A stretch of 64,000 nucleotides of DNA. Origin: an uncultured Acetatifactor sp. (lineage in GTDB: Bacteria; Bacillota; Clostridia; Lachnospirales; Lachnospiraceae). A program made the translations under genes and the position numbers. The notes beneath the pieces are model-generated. The model was not told the DNA's origin, did not search any database, and was given only the letters and a program-made list of their open reading frames with translations. Location of the stretch: the NCBI GenBank assembly GCA_934426825.1, contig CAKRYI010000010.1:1-64000 (forward strand), in the 5' to 3' direction. Below, piece by piece: positions 52,864-61,815 of the stretch. Numbering within the stretch: the first letter of the stretch is position 1; every line of letters starts with the position of its first letter.

Positions 52864-54096
52864 TTACTGTACATAATCTGATTTTACATATCCAACTTTG
52901 CCGTTGTACTTAATCTTGCACCAGCCGTTCTCATTTGCAAGAAGTTCAGCGGAATCACCACCTGCCAGCACGCCAAGTCTGTCTGCAGTCTCGCTTGCGG
53001 AAGAACGTACATTGATATTGGTAGTAGCGGTAACGGTTCCGATACTCTCCATTCCGGCTGCGCTTTCCACTGCCTCAAGGTATTCCGACTTGATAAAGCC
53101 CTCTTTACCGTCAAACAGAATCTTGGTCCAGCCGTTGACTCTCTCCTCCACAACCTGAAGCTGTGTGCCCTGGGATACCTTTCCCATCTTATCTGCTTTC
53201 TCGCTGTCAGAACTTCTGACATTCACGGTTGCTGTTGTTGTTACATACTGTACAACATTCTCTACAGGGGTGTCTGCTGTCTGCTCCGGATTCTCCGTAT
53301 TCGCATCCGGTGTCTCCGTGTCGGTTCCCTGAGTCTCCTGACCTTCCGCATTTGCATCCGGCTGCATCTCGGTGGCATTCTGGTCAGCCAGTTCCACTCC
53401 TACTGCGGCATTTACCTGCTGATCCATTTCATTCAGATACTCCAAAAGCTCCGGATGTTCCTTCATCAGCTCTTTATATTCCACGATAACACGGTTGTTA
53501 AATTCTACCACGTCATCCTGTGACATTACCTCTCCCAGATAAGCAGCCTGTTCATCGGTGAAATCACTTCTCTTGATATAAAGATTTCCCTGCTCATTGG
53601 TACATACATAGTATGCGGAGTAACCGGGATATTCCTCCGGATGATCCACAAATATAACCCTGCAATATACAAACACGATTGTCGAGCCTGCTTCCAGTCC
53701 CGGCTTGGTGTAAATTTCAAAGGTAGAATAATGGTCGATATACTTTGACCGCTCCTGATAGCTCAGCATATCCTGTGTGGAAATTTCATCACACACACTG
53801 TTCAGAATATCGGCATCTCCTGTGGTCACACCGTTGTAGTAAGAATTAATCAGTTCCGTAATAGCAGCATCCTCATTCAGCGCCATAGGCTCATCCGGTA
53901 CGGCAGTAGGGTCTGTTGCTTCCGTTCCGCTCTCTTCCTCGCTGATAATTCCGTTTTCTGCCAGCTTATCCTTCTTCCCGGCATTGAGTGCCACACTTAC
54001 CGTCACGGCTACCGCAGCCACTACGATTACCGGAAATGCCATCTTGCCATGTTTTATAATATAATTAACGATTTCTTTTGCTTTATCCTTCAACAT
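52864..54096 (-). CDS. Membrane-anchored protein with two bacterial SH3 domains
   Basis: A 410-residue protein with a basic cytoplasmic stretch, one transmembrane helix (about 19-37) and an extracytoplasmic part. Residues about 70-215 form an NTF2-like or unknown domain (ITELINSYYNGVTTGD...); then an acidic Thr/Glu/Asn linker and two SH3b domains (about 288-345 and 352-410; each with INVRSS/VNVRSS, GW.KI and GKEGF/GKVGY). SH3b domains bind cell-wall peptides. It stands alone, before a terminator, next to tRNA-Arg. Confidence 0.88.
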   Translation of the reverse strand: MLKDKAKEIVNYIIKHGKMAFPVIVVAAVAVTVSVALNAGKKDKLAENGIISEEESGTEATDPTAVPDEPMALNEDAAITELINSYYNGVTTGDADILNSVCDEISTQDMLSYQERSKYIDHYSTFEIYTKPGLEAGSTIVFVYCRVIFVDHPEEYPGYSAYYVCTNEQGNLYIKRSDFTDEQAAYLGEVMSQDDVVEFNNRVIVEYKELMKEHPELLEYLNEMDQQVNAAVGVELADQNATEMQPDANAEGQETQGTDTETPDANTENPEQTADTPVENVVQYVTTTATVNVRSSDSEKADKMGKVSQGTQLQVVEERVNGWTKILFDGKEGFIKSEYLEAVESAAGMESIGTVTATTNINVRSSASETADRLGVLAGGDSAELLANENGWCKIKYNGKVGYVKSDYVQ

Positions 54097-54178
54097 AAAA
54101 ATATCCTTTCATAAAATAAACGTAACTATCCAGAAACTTCGTGTACACACTTCCCCGCCTCTGAACAGTTACTGATAA

Positions 54179-54297
54179 ACAAGGTGATGTAAAGTGCATC
54201 CGACAGGAATCGAACCTGCATTAAAGGCGTCGGAGGCCTTCGTTCTATCCATTAGACTACGGATGCAAATTATTACAAATTTGTTACATCACCTTGT
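54179..54297. repeat. 14 bp inverted repeat enclosing tRNA-Arg
   Basis: ACAAGGTGATGTAA (54179-54192) and its perfect reverse complement TTACATCACCTTGT (54284-54297) flank the tRNA. In the transcript they would close a stem around the whole tRNA, 17 bases from its 5' end and 2 bases from its 3' end, perhaps as a processing stalk or as part of a terminator. Confidence 0.75.
54195..54266 (-). tRNA. tRNA-Arg, anticodon CCG
   Basis: On the minus strand a full cloverleaf: acceptor GCATCCG/CGGATGC, D arm with the loop AATGGAT, anticodon stem AAGGC/GCCTT with loop CTCCGAC (anticodon CCG, codon CGG), and T arm GCAGG/CCTGT with TTCGATT. Discriminator A; CCA is not encoded. It is framed by a 14 bp inverted repeat. 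Confidence 0.95.
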
Positions 54298-54347
54298 CTA
54301 CTATAGCACAAAAATATTTATATGTCTACTACGTTTTTTAGGAAAAA

Positions 54348-55241
54348 TCAGAAAATAATTTTAAGACCGTCTGACGGCTCATAAAAATAGAGCTGATTAG
54401 AGAGAACCTCTTCGGGTTCCACCTGAGATAAATTCACTTCTTCAATCATGCTTCGCAGTTCTTTCACATCCTCATGCCCGCCGTTTTCAAGCAGAATCAT
54501 TTCATGGACAGAACTCGGTATCAGATAAAATCCCTGTTTTCTTGTTGCAGCAATCTTTTCCAAAAATCCCGGATAGAGAACACAGGCAGCACCGAACGTC
54601 TTTTCCTTATTGCCCAGCACCCGCATAGGTATATCCTCAGGCACAATCTCCGTCAGGCTGTCCGGATCCGACACCATTTCCCGGATAACATCCACCATTG
54701 CAGAATCCTCCGCCGGGAACAGCCTCGGCGTATTTTCCTGCGCCAGCAAAAACAGTTCCTCCACATCCGTATTCCACAGTTCCAGATGGCTGTTGTATAC
54801 CTGAATGGAGCCGTTTCCCAGCACTCCCCCTCTGTAGGCATAATAAAAACAGATGGCAAGGTCTAAATATTCTTTATGCGGAATTGTTTCCAGTAATTCC
54901 CGATTCTGTTCCGCCGAAATCAGTTTATAGCAGATTCCGTCCTTCACCTGCTCAAATTCCCGGAAAAATGACATATCCACATCCGTTTTCGGCGTGTCCT
55001 GCTCGTAAACCTGTATGATTTTATCCAGTATGTTTTGCATGGTTACGCCGCCCTCATATGCCTCCCAGAACGAATTTAAGTAAATCGTCGGGGACACATT
55101 GCAGTCTTTTGTCAAAATCAGCATTCCCTGTAAAATAACGCCGTTATTTTTACATACCTCCTGCAATCTCACTTCATACCCCTCGCCCAGTTTTCCTGCA
55201 ACCTCTTTTTGAATCTTCTCTGCAAATACTTTTAAATCCAT
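54348..55241 (-). CDS. DUF5688-family protein
   Basis: A 297-residue cytoplasmic protein. The pattern VSPTIYLNSFWEAYEGGVTM, repeated Ser/Tyr-rich middle and the FYLIPSSVHEMILL segment fit DUF5688, a family frequent in Lachnospiraceae and of unknown function. The ATG at 55241 has AGGGA six bases upstream and removes 37 unlikely N-terminal residues. It lies between efp and the tRNA. Confidence 0.75.
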   Translation of the reverse strand: MDLKVFAEKIQKEVAGKLGEGYEVRLQEVCKNNGVILQGMLILTKDCNVSPTIYLNSFWEAYEGGVTMQNILDKIIQVYEQDTPKTDVDMSFFREFEQVKDGICYKLISAEQNRELLETIPHKEYLDLAICFYYAYRGGVLGNGSIQVYNSHLELWNTDVEELFLLAQENTPRLFPAEDSAMVDVIREMVSDPDSLTEIVPEDIPMRVLGNKEKTFGAACVLYPGFLEKIAATRKQGFYLIPSSVHEMILLENGGHEDVKELRSMIEEVNLSQVEPEEVLSNQLYFYEPSDGLKIIF

Positions 55242-55407
55242 ATATTTTCCCTTCTGCGCTGTCAGATGCCGGAAAACCGCATGCAGCGCCCATGGATTTT
55301 CCGTGTCTGCATTCCGAAAAAAGGACATCAAAAAAGACAATGGCGCTTCCAAAAAAGAAGCATGTCCATTGTCTTACAAGTCTTAATAGCTATGAATTGC
55401 AGTCAGC

Positions 55408-55965
55408 TTATACACGAGACAGATATTCACCGGTTCTGGTATCAATCTTAATCTTGTCTCCCTGATTTACGAACAGGGGAACAGATACAACTGCTCCTGT
55501 TTCAACGGTAGCAGGCTTGGATGCTCCGGTTGCGGTATCTCCCTTGAATCCGGGCTCAGTCTCTGTAATATCAAGTTCTACAAACAGAGGGGGCTCTACG
55601 GAAAATACGTTACCATTGTGAGAGCAAACCTTGCACATCTCATTCTCCTTTACGAATTTCAGTGCATCACCAACGGTCTCGTTGTTCAGAGCAATCTGCT
55701 CAAAGTTCTCTGTATCCATGAAGTAATATAAATCTCCATCAGAGTACAGATACTGCATATCTTTTCTATCAATACGCGCCTGAGGGCATTTCTCGGTAGG
55801 TCTGAAGGTTCTCTCAACCACACCGCCACTCTTGATGTTTTTCAGCTTGGTCCTAACGAAAGCTGCGCCCTTTCCCGGTTTTACATGCTGGAATTCAATA
55901 ATCTGGAATACGTTGTTATCTAACTCAATCGTAATACCATTTCTGAAATCACCTGCAGAAATCAT
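55408..55965 (-). CDS. efp: Elongation factor P
   Basis: A 185-residue three-domain factor that relieves ribosome stalling at polyproline stretches. The KOW-like domain carries the functional loop HVKPGKGAAFVR with the conserved Lys; domains II and III (VELDITETEPGFKGDTATG, NQGDKIKIDTRTGEYLSR) are intact and length is normal. It follows the aroK-aroQ gene on the same strand. Confidence 0.98.
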   Translation of the reverse strand: MISAGDFRNGITIELDNNVFQIIEFQHVKPGKGAAFVRTKLKNIKSGGVVERTFRPTEKCPQARIDRKDMQYLYSDGDLYYFMDTENFEQIALNNETVGDALKFVKENEMCKVCSHNGNVFSVEPPLFVELDITETEPGFKGDTATGASKPATVETGAVVSVPLFVNQGDKIKIDTRTGEYLSRV

Positions 55966-56074
55966 AGTATATTCCTCCTAAAATTTTCACGTTATAATTC
56001 CTTAACAGTTTAATATAAAAATCCATATATTTCAACTGTTTTTAAAAAATTTGTTGCAAAAAATGTTATAAAGG

Positions 56075-57049
56075 CTACGACAGGGTCTCGATTACGAAAT
56101 CAATCGCCTGCAAATATCCGTCCAAGCCCTGCCCGTAAATCTGTCTGTCGCAGACCGGAGCGGTCACGGACACCTTGCGGAATTCCTCTCTTTTGGTAAT
56201 ATCGGAAATGTGAATTTCCACCTTCGGCACGGTTATGCTTGCCAGCGCATCCCGGATGGCATAGCTGTAATGCGTATAAGCACCCGGATTGATGACAATT
56301 CCCTGTGTGCCGTCAAAATATGCCTCCTGAATCCGGTCAATAATTGCGCCCTCATGATTGCTCTGAAAAACCGTAATCTCGTTACCGGTAGCTTTCCCTT
56401 TTTCCGCAATCATATCCAGCAGATATTGATAATCCTGTACTCCGTACACACTTTTTTCCCGGATTCCCAAAAAGTTAATATTGGGACCGTTGATAACTAA
56501 AATTTTCATTCCTCTGTTCTTCCTTTCCTCCGCCTCCTGCAAAGCAGCAATCACTTTTTCCGCCACCTCGTCCGTAGTCAGTTTGTCCACATCTACAATA
56601 ATATCCGCACATTCCTCATATGCGCCGTTTCTCTCCTTCAGCATACTGCGTATTTTTGCAAGCGGGTCGTCGCACTGCAAAAGCGGTCTGGTATTGTCAG
56701 TCTTAAGCCTCTCGTACACCGTTTCCGGCTGCACCCGCAGATAAACCACCGTTCCGCATTCCCGCAGCAGCTTCCGATTGACGCTTTTCATCGGCGTACC
56801 GCCGCCCACGGAAAGAATCCGCCCGTAATTTCTGTCCCGGATTTTTTCAAGCACCGCCGTTTCCAACTGCCTGAAATAAGGCTCGCCGTCCTCCTCAAAC
56901 ATCCGGCTGATACTTTTTCCCGCATCCTGCTCAATCAGCTTGTCCGTATCCTCCACCGGCATTTTCAGCTTGTAGGACAGCCGAAGCCCCGTGGTGGTCT
57001 TGCCGCTTCCCATAAATCCTATCAGCACGATATTTTTCTTCTGTTCCAT
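56075..57049 (-). CDS. Shikimate kinase - type II 3-dehydroquinate dehydratase fusion
   Basis: A 324-residue bifunctional enzyme of the shikimate pathway. Residues 1-175 are shikimate kinase (Walker A GFMGSGKTT, Asp34, Arg60, the GGG at 82-84, and RPLL). Residues 181-324 are a dodecameric-type dehydroquinase (NGPNINFLGIREKSVYG with catalytic Tyr, NPGAYTHYSYAIRDAL, EIHISDI with catalytic His). The two domains are separated by a short Glu/Arg-rich linker. It catalyses steps 3 and 5, flanking the aroE step encoded upstream. Confidence 0.95.
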   Translation of the reverse strand: MEQKKNIVLIGFMGSGKTTTGLRLSYKLKMPVEDTDKLIEQDAGKSISRMFEEDGEPYFRQLETAVLEKIRDRNYGRILSVGGGTPMKSVNRKLLRECGTVVYLRVQPETVYERLKTDNTRPLLQCDDPLAKIRSMLKERNGAYEECADIIVDVDKLTTDEVAEKVIAALQEAEERKNRGMKILVINGPNINFLGIREKSVYGVQDYQYLLDMIAEKGKATGNEITVFQSNHEGAIIDRIQEAYFDGTQGIVINPGAYTHYSYAIRDALASITVPKVEIHISDITKREEFRKVSVTAPVCDRQIYGQGLDGYLQAIDFVIETLS

Positions 57050-57132
57050 TCCAGTCTCCTAATAAACACACCATATTTTTCCTGTTTGAGCCGTCCCTGT
57101 CCGGTCATTTACATTTGCCGGTTTCCGCCGGT

Positions 57133-57996
57133 TCACATCGCCTCAAGCATTTTCCCGTAGACCTGCTGCGCCAATTCCTCGTCTATCGCTTTTCCTGTCC
57201 AAAGTTCATACGCAATGATTCCCTGATAGAGAAGCATTTTAGAACCGTTGAATGCCCTGCCGCCCTGCTTTTGCACCAGCTGCATGAATTTTGTGCAGGG
57301 CGGATTAAAAATCAGGTCATACCCAGTATGTACCCTCCTGTAAAAATCCTCCTCCGCAATCACCGCATCCTCTGTCTTTGGAAACATTCCCACACTGGTT
57401 GCCTGAATAGCAAGATAGCTCTCGCCCTCAGGCAGCGTCCTATAATCCGAAAGAGCCATTACCCGCGCCAGCGTTTTTCCGGCAAAAACATTTACCTCCT
57501 CCGCAATCTCCTGAGCTCTTGCCACGGTACGGTTTAGCAAAATCACCTCTGCCGCTTTTTTCTCCGCCAACAGCATGGCTACCGCCCTTGCCACTCCGCC
57601 TGCGCCGAGAATCAGCACCTTTTCACCCTCTATGTTCACGCCGTCCGCACACATGGCACGGTAAAGTCCCGGCATGTCCGTATTGTAGCCCTTGAATCCC
57701 GTTTCCGTGCGCACCAGCGTGTTCACCGCTCCGATTTGCTTTGCCAGCGAATCGATTTCACTCAGATAGGGAATCACGTCACTCTTGTAAGGAACCGTCA
57801 CGTTGAGTCCGAGCAGATTGAGCGCCCATGCTCCTTTCACGGCATTGCCGATTTCTCCCTGCGGCACATGAAATGCCGTATAAACAAGGTTATCCCCGCA
57901 TTTTTCCGCAAGTGTGTTATGAATTAACGGGGACAAAGTATGCTCCACGGGATTCCCCAAAAGACCACAGGTGCGCGTATATCCGTTAATGTTCAT
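57133..57996 (-). CDS. aroE: Shikimate dehydrogenase
   Basis: A 287-residue enzyme reducing 3-dehydroshikimate with NADPH. Signatures: GNPVEHTLSPLIHN (substrate site), LNVTVPYKSDV with catalytic Lys, GAGGVARAVAMLL (nucleotide fold), NRT loop and NPPCTKFMQ. It starts 1 bp before the end of the yqeG stop, so the two are coupled, and it precedes aroK-aroQ. Confidence 0.96.
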   Translation of the reverse strand: MNINGYTRTCGLLGNPVEHTLSPLIHNTLAEKCGDNLVYTAFHVPQGEIGNAVKGAWALNLLGLNVTVPYKSDVIPYLSEIDSLAKQIGAVNTLVRTETGFKGYNTDMPGLYRAMCADGVNIEGEKVLILGAGGVARAVAMLLAEKKAAEVILLNRTVARAQEIAEEVNVFAGKTLARVMALSDYRTLPEGESYLAIQATSVGMFPKTEDAVIAEEDFYRRVHTGYDLIFNPPCTKFMQLVQKQGGRAFNGSKMLLYQGIIAYELWTGKAIDEELAQQVYGKMLEAM

Positions 57997-57997
57997 T

Positions 57998-58510
57998 TTA
58001 TGCTCTTCCCTTCTTTCTCAGCTTTCTATGATAAAAGAACAACACAATCCATTCCAGCCTGCGTTTCAACACAATCTGAATTTCCTCCTTGGGATGAATG
58101 GGCTTTACCAGATAAGTCACAATGCCCGCTTTTTTTGCTCCCCACACATCCGTAAAAAGCTGGTCGCCCACAAACAGCGTTGTAGCGGGCGTGGTTTTCA
58201 TCCGCTCCATTGCCTGCACATAGCCGCTTCGCTTCGGTTTTCCCGCTTTGAAAATATATTGGGAGCCGACTCCGTCATTAAAACTCTTTACCCTCGGCTC
58301 TTTATTGTTGGATAAAAGTATGGTCTGAAATCCCAAGCCGCGCAACCTTGCGAACAACGCTGTCGCTCTTTCGTCCGCCGGAGCACCGTGGGGCACCAGT
58401 GTATTGTCAATATCAAAAATAACTCCTCTGTACCCATCACGATACAGTTTTTCATAATCAATGGAATAGGCGCTGTCCGCCTCATAATCCGGATAAAATG
58501 GTTCTAACAT
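57998..58510 (-). CDS. yqeG: YqeG-family HAD phosphatase
   Basis: A 170-residue HAD superfamily IIIA phosphatase. The nucleophile motif is GVIFDIDNTLVPHG, followed by LLSNNKEPRV and the acidic TLFVGDQLFTDV motif. YqeG precedes aroE in many Firmicutes, as here; its substrate is not settled. It follows the kinase fusion by 19 bp. Confidence 0.93.
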   Translation of the reverse strand: MLEPFYPDYEADSAYSIDYEKLYRDGYRGVIFDIDNTLVPHGAPADERATALFARLRGLGFQTILLSNNKEPRVKSFNDGVGSQYIFKAGKPKRSGYVQAMERMKTTPATTLFVGDQLFTDVWGAKKAGIVTYLVKPIHPKEEIQIVLKRRLEWIVLFFYHRKLRKKGRA

Positions 58511-58529
58511 CTGACACCGTCCTTTTTAT

Positions 58530-59675
58530 TTATAGTTCCATATCCGCATTTTCCCGTATGGAAAACGCAGTAAAATAGGCTTCCTCCATGGGAATCCACC
58601 TTTTTTGAAAAGTAAGAAGAGCCGCCTCCCCGTCCCGGCCGGCAATACGCCTTTGCTGCTCCTCATTTTCCACATGGAAAAACACTTTTATATCCGCATA
58701 TTCTCCAAAATACGGATGAAGGCTGTAGGCTCCCTCCACAATACGAATGAAATTGTCCCCCGTTCCCTCCGGAACAATTACGTTTTCGCCAAGCTGCATT
58801 TTGCCACAGTCAAACCGGCGATACGTAAATCCTACCCTGTCCTTAAGTCTTGGCAGCACCTCTTCCAAAAACCGTTCATAATGTACATTTCCACCCGGTT
58901 CTGCAAGGCGCTTGTCCGTCCGAAGTTCCCCCGGCAGGAAAAAATCATCCATGTGGATGACACCTGTTCCGGTTATCCGCGACAACTGCTCTGCTACTGT
59001 GGTTTTTCCTGAGGCACACCGACCGTCTACGGCAGCCACAATCATTCTGTTTTCCCTGTCTGCAACTGCCTTTAACTCTGCAAGTTTTTTTAACAGGGGC
59101 AGGCACCGTAAATATGCCGTATTTACCAGCCGATAGGCAGGCTGTTCCAAATTCCGGTAATGTTCGCTGTGGTGCACCGCATATGGAGTTTTCCCATCCG
59201 TTGATTTTGCATAATAGCTTTGCCGGTAATCCTCCCATTCCTTTTCGGAAAAGGAAAAAACTCCGCTCTTTACAGCAGCTTCCGCAGCCTTTTCATATTG
59301 CGCAAACTGCTCATATCGGTTCGACGGTTCCTTTTCCGGGATGATACCCGCGGAAACACTGTCGGCAAACATACGAAACAACCATTCTCCCGGCAGCCCC
59401 GCCTGTTTCCATGCGCCCAAATTCATTCGGCAGACGTTTTCCTGTATCTGCTCATACAAGGGCGTTACCTGCGGCTGTACCGCATTATATTCTCTGATAA
59501 AATACCGGTATGCCGCCTGCTTGTCCGCCAGCAGGTGCTCCGCGCCGAAGGCTGCCTGAAACATGAGTTTATAAACATCCTGCGGCTCCATGGCGGGGTG
59601 AACTTGTGCCTGCTTTATAAGCAGGGAGCACCAGTCCGCCGCTTGCTTTTTTGTTTGCATCGTCTGTTTACTCAT
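58530..59675 (-). CDS. Uridine-kinase-like P-loop protein with N-terminal helical domain
   Basis: A 381-residue protein in two parts. Residues 1-205 are an all-helical domain I do not recognise (VYKLMFQAAFGAEHLL, Tyr/Arg-rich). Residues 210-381 are a P-loop kinase of the uridine kinase/phosphoribulokinase type: Walker A GRCASGKT (218-225), a MDDFF segment and YRRFDCGKM. The substrate is unknown. Its start overlaps the DUF3842 gene by 8 bp, implying coupling. Confidence 0.75.
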   Translation of the reverse strand: MSKQTMQTKKQAADWCSLLIKQAQVHPAMEPQDVYKLMFQAAFGAEHLLADKQAAYRYFIREYNAVQPQVTPLYEQIQENVCRMNLGAWKQAGLPGEWLFRMFADSVSAGIIPEKEPSNRYEQFAQYEKAAEAAVKSGVFSFSEKEWEDYRQSYYAKSTDGKTPYAVHHSEHYRNLEQPAYRLVNTAYLRCLPLLKKLAELKAVADRENRMIVAAVDGRCASGKTTVAEQLSRITGTGVIHMDDFFLPGELRTDKRLAEPGGNVHYERFLEEVLPRLKDRVGFTYRRFDCGKMQLGENVIVPEGTGDNFIRIVEGAYSLHPYFGEYADIKVFFHVENEEQQRRIAGRDGEAALLTFQKRWIPMEEAYFTAFSIRENADMEL

Positions 59676-60081
59676 TTTCCTCTAACCCGGCAATTTTCTC
59701 TACCGCTTCTTTAATGTAATCCGCCAATTTCCAGGTTTCCACACCAACCACCGTTGCGTGAAAACGGTTCATCGGAATCAAAATCAGCTTGGCATCACTG
59801 GACGCAACTGCCTCTGCCATCTTCGGTGTAATCTCACCCAGCATGGCATTTGCAAGAACAATTCCTATCGGTCCCACAATAACGTCCACTCTCTGACTGT
59901 TATAAATCACCGCATTTTCCCCGGTGGCGCCGTTCACGGTACCGCCTTTCATCATATTGGCAGTTGCCGTAGCGTTGCTGCCAACCGCTATCAACTCCGC
60001 TTTCGGGCACGCCTGTGCCAAAGCCTCCACCAGACTTTTTCCGACGCCGCCGCCCTGACCGTCCATAATCATAACTTTCAT
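59668..60081 (-). CDS. DUF3842-family protein
   Basis: A 137-residue protein with a Rossmann-like Gly-rich start (MDGQGGGVGKSLVEAL) and conserved NATATANMMKGG and VGPIGIVLANAMLGEIT segments, the DUF3842 pattern. Found in many Clostridia; function unknown. First gene of the group leading to aroE. No clear promoter was fixed. Confidence 0.8.
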   Translation of the reverse strand: MKVMIMDGQGGGVGKSLVEALAQACPKAELIAVGSNATATANMMKGGTVNGATGENAVIYNSQRVDVIVGPIGIVLANAMLGEITPKMAEAVASSDAKLILIPMNRFHATVVGVETWKLADYIKEAVEKIAGLEENE

Positions 60082-60295
60082 CGCACACTAACCTTTACAT
60101 CTTTTTTATCTACTTTTTTATCTACAATGATAATTTTCCAAATTCCGCTTTATCAGCATGATACCACGTTCCTCCCCTTGCTTTCAACTGTCTTTCTCTC
60201 ATCCGCAATACTTTCTTGTTTCATTACCCTCCTCTCCCCTTGTGCCTGTCTTTTCTTGCTTCCAAACATCTCACATAAATCCGGTAAGAATATGC

Positions 60296-60323
60296 TTGAC
60301 AAAAAATTCTTTTTCGATATGAT
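60296..60323 (+). promoter_or_regulatory. Sigma-A promoter of the ECF transporter gene
   Basis: TTGACA (60296-60301) and TATGAT (60318-60323) with a 16 bp spacer; about 165 bp before the TTG start at 60490. The stretch 60082-60295 before it holds nothing else I can support. Confidence 0.7.
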
Positions 60324-60329
60324 ATTTAT

Positions 60330-60433
60330 AGATTCATGCAGAATCTTATTACTCCACGAAGGAGTTTTTATACAGCCGAAATACACCATGAAGGTGACAG
60401 CCCTGTTAATCGGGCGGCTTTCATGTTTTTTTT
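60330..60433 (+). promoter_or_regulatory. Riboswitch-like attenuator leader of unknown class
   Basis: After the promoter comes a hairpin ACTCC/GGAGT (60351-60365), then two mutually exclusive folds. Fold A is a three-way junction: AGCC/GGCT (60374-60377 with 60416-60419), CACC/GGTG (60384-60396) and GCCC/GGGC (60400-60415). Fold B is a terminator: CATGAA/TTCATG (60387-60392 with 60420-60425) enclosing GCCC/GGGC, followed by eight T (60426-60433). This is the logic of a transcription-attenuating riboswitch; the ligand is probably the vitamin-like cargo of the transporter. Confidence 0.6.
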
Positions 60434-60489
60434 ATGTTTACATGACTGTATTTCAAAAATAATCAAACTAAAATTCGGAGGTAATAGAA

Positions 60490-61065
60490 TTGAACTCAAA
60501 AAGAACAATGAATCCTAAGACGAAAACATCCCTATACCGTTTGGTGACGACCGCCGTGTGCATCGCTCTCTGCGTGATACTGCCCTTCGCTTTCCATGCA
60601 ATTCCAAACGGCGGCACATTATTTTCCCCCATGCATCTGCCCGTCCTTTTATGCGGTATTGTGTGCGGTCCTGTATACGGACTGGTGTGTGGACTGTTTG
60701 GTCCTCTTTTATCCAGCCTTCTCACCGGTATGCCGGGCATGGCATTTCTGCCGACTATGATGCTGGAACTGGCACTTTACGGTCTCATATCCGGGCTTCT
60801 CATGAAATTCGTGCACACCGGCAAGCAGACCGCAGACCTGTATATCAGCCTGCTTGCCGCCATGCTTTCAGGCCGGATTGTTACCGGAATTGCCAGAGCG
60901 CTTATTTTTGCAAGAGGCACCTATTCCCTGAAAGCATGGGCCAGCAGCTACTTTGTATCCTGTCTGCCTGCCATTATCCTGCAGTTGATACTGATACCTA
61001 TTCTGTATGTAGCTTTACAGAAAGCCGGCTTTGTACCCAACCGCAATGCAAAGTCTAACGGATAA
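60490..61065 (+). CDS. ECF transporter S component
   Basis: A 191-residue membrane protein with about six helices, matching the substrate-binding S components of energy-coupling-factor transporters (PF12822 type): PMHLPVLLCGIVCGPVYGL and GPLLSSLLTGMP are characteristic. It would bind a vitamin or precursor and use a shared EcfAT module located elsewhere. The start is a TTG at 60490 with GGAGG eight bases upstream; an in-frame ATG at 60508 has none. It is controlled by the leader above. Its 3' end overlaps the convergent flavodoxin-like gene by 11 bp. Confidence 0.88.
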   Translation: MNSKRTMNPKTKTSLYRLVTTAVCIALCVILPFAFHAIPNGGTLFSPMHLPVLLCGIVCGPVYGLVCGLFGPLLSSLLTGMPGMAFLPTMMLELALYGLISGLLMKFVHTGKQTADLYISLLAAMLSGRIVTGIARALIFARGTYSLKAWASSYFVSCLPAIILQLILIPILYVALQKAGFVPNRNAKSNG

Positions 61066-61672
61066 AACTGGTTTTCACCTTCTGGTTTTCCGGTACGGCA
61101 ATGCCTTTTTCTCTTCCGGCGGCGATACATTTTATCATCCACGCCATATTTTTGCCAAGATTATACATGGTCATAAGACCTTCTTTATCCTGCAAAACAT
61201 CCTCCGCTTTGGAGCCATACACATGATTCCAGTATGTTGAGGACACAATAGGCATGGAATTAATCGTAAAATATTTGTTAATCACATCAAAGGAGGCAGT
61301 GGTTCCTGCGCGTCTTGCGCTCAGGACCGCTGCTCCCGGCTTGAAAGCAAAGTTGCGCCCGCCGGAATAAAATGCCCTGTCCAAGAAGCTCAAAAGCCTG
61401 CCGCTCGGATGCGCATAATATACGGGGGAACCAAAAATAAATCCGTCCGCATCCTTTGCCTTTTCCACGAAGTCATTCACACAATCGTGGAATACACACT
61501 CTCCCGTCTTTCCGCAGCTTCCGCATCCTGTGCAGTCCGCCAGCGGTGCATTCCCGATAAAAATGATTTGGGTTTCAATCCCTTCCTCATTGAGTGCACG
61601 GGCTGCCTCACAGAGCGCCACATTAGTACATCCTTTTTCTCTGGAACTTCCATTCACCAATAATACTTTCAT
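61055..61672 (-). CDS. Flavodoxin-like NAD(P)H-dependent oxidoreductase
   Basis: A 205-residue protein with the FMN-binding start LLVNGSSREKGCTNVALCEA and a GSPVYYAHPSGRLLSFLDRA loop typical of iron-sulfur flavoproteins and FMN reductases. A Cys-rich segment CTGCGSCGKTGECVFHDC (about 47-64) could bind an iron-sulfur cluster. It transfers electrons to an unknown partner. GAGG lies seven bases before the ATG. It is convergent with the ECF gene. Confidence 0.88.
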   Translation of the reverse strand: MKVLLVNGSSREKGCTNVALCEAARALNEEGIETQIIFIGNAPLADCTGCGSCGKTGECVFHDCVNDFVEKAKDADGFIFGSPVYYAHPSGRLLSFLDRAFYSGGRNFAFKPGAAVLSARRAGTTASFDVINKYFTINSMPIVSSTYWNHVYGSKAEDVLQDKEGLMTMYNLGKNMAWMIKCIAAGREKGIAVPENQKVKTSFIR

Positions 61673-61815
61673 TTTCCAGCCTCACTTCCATTTTTGCATG
61701 CCTTTTTACGTGTCACATTTCATGCTTCCCTTTGGCACACTTTTTGAAATCTCATGAGAATATATTATCATTAATCCTCAGAATATTCCAGCCTGATTCC
61801 ATGGCTTTTCGGTTG

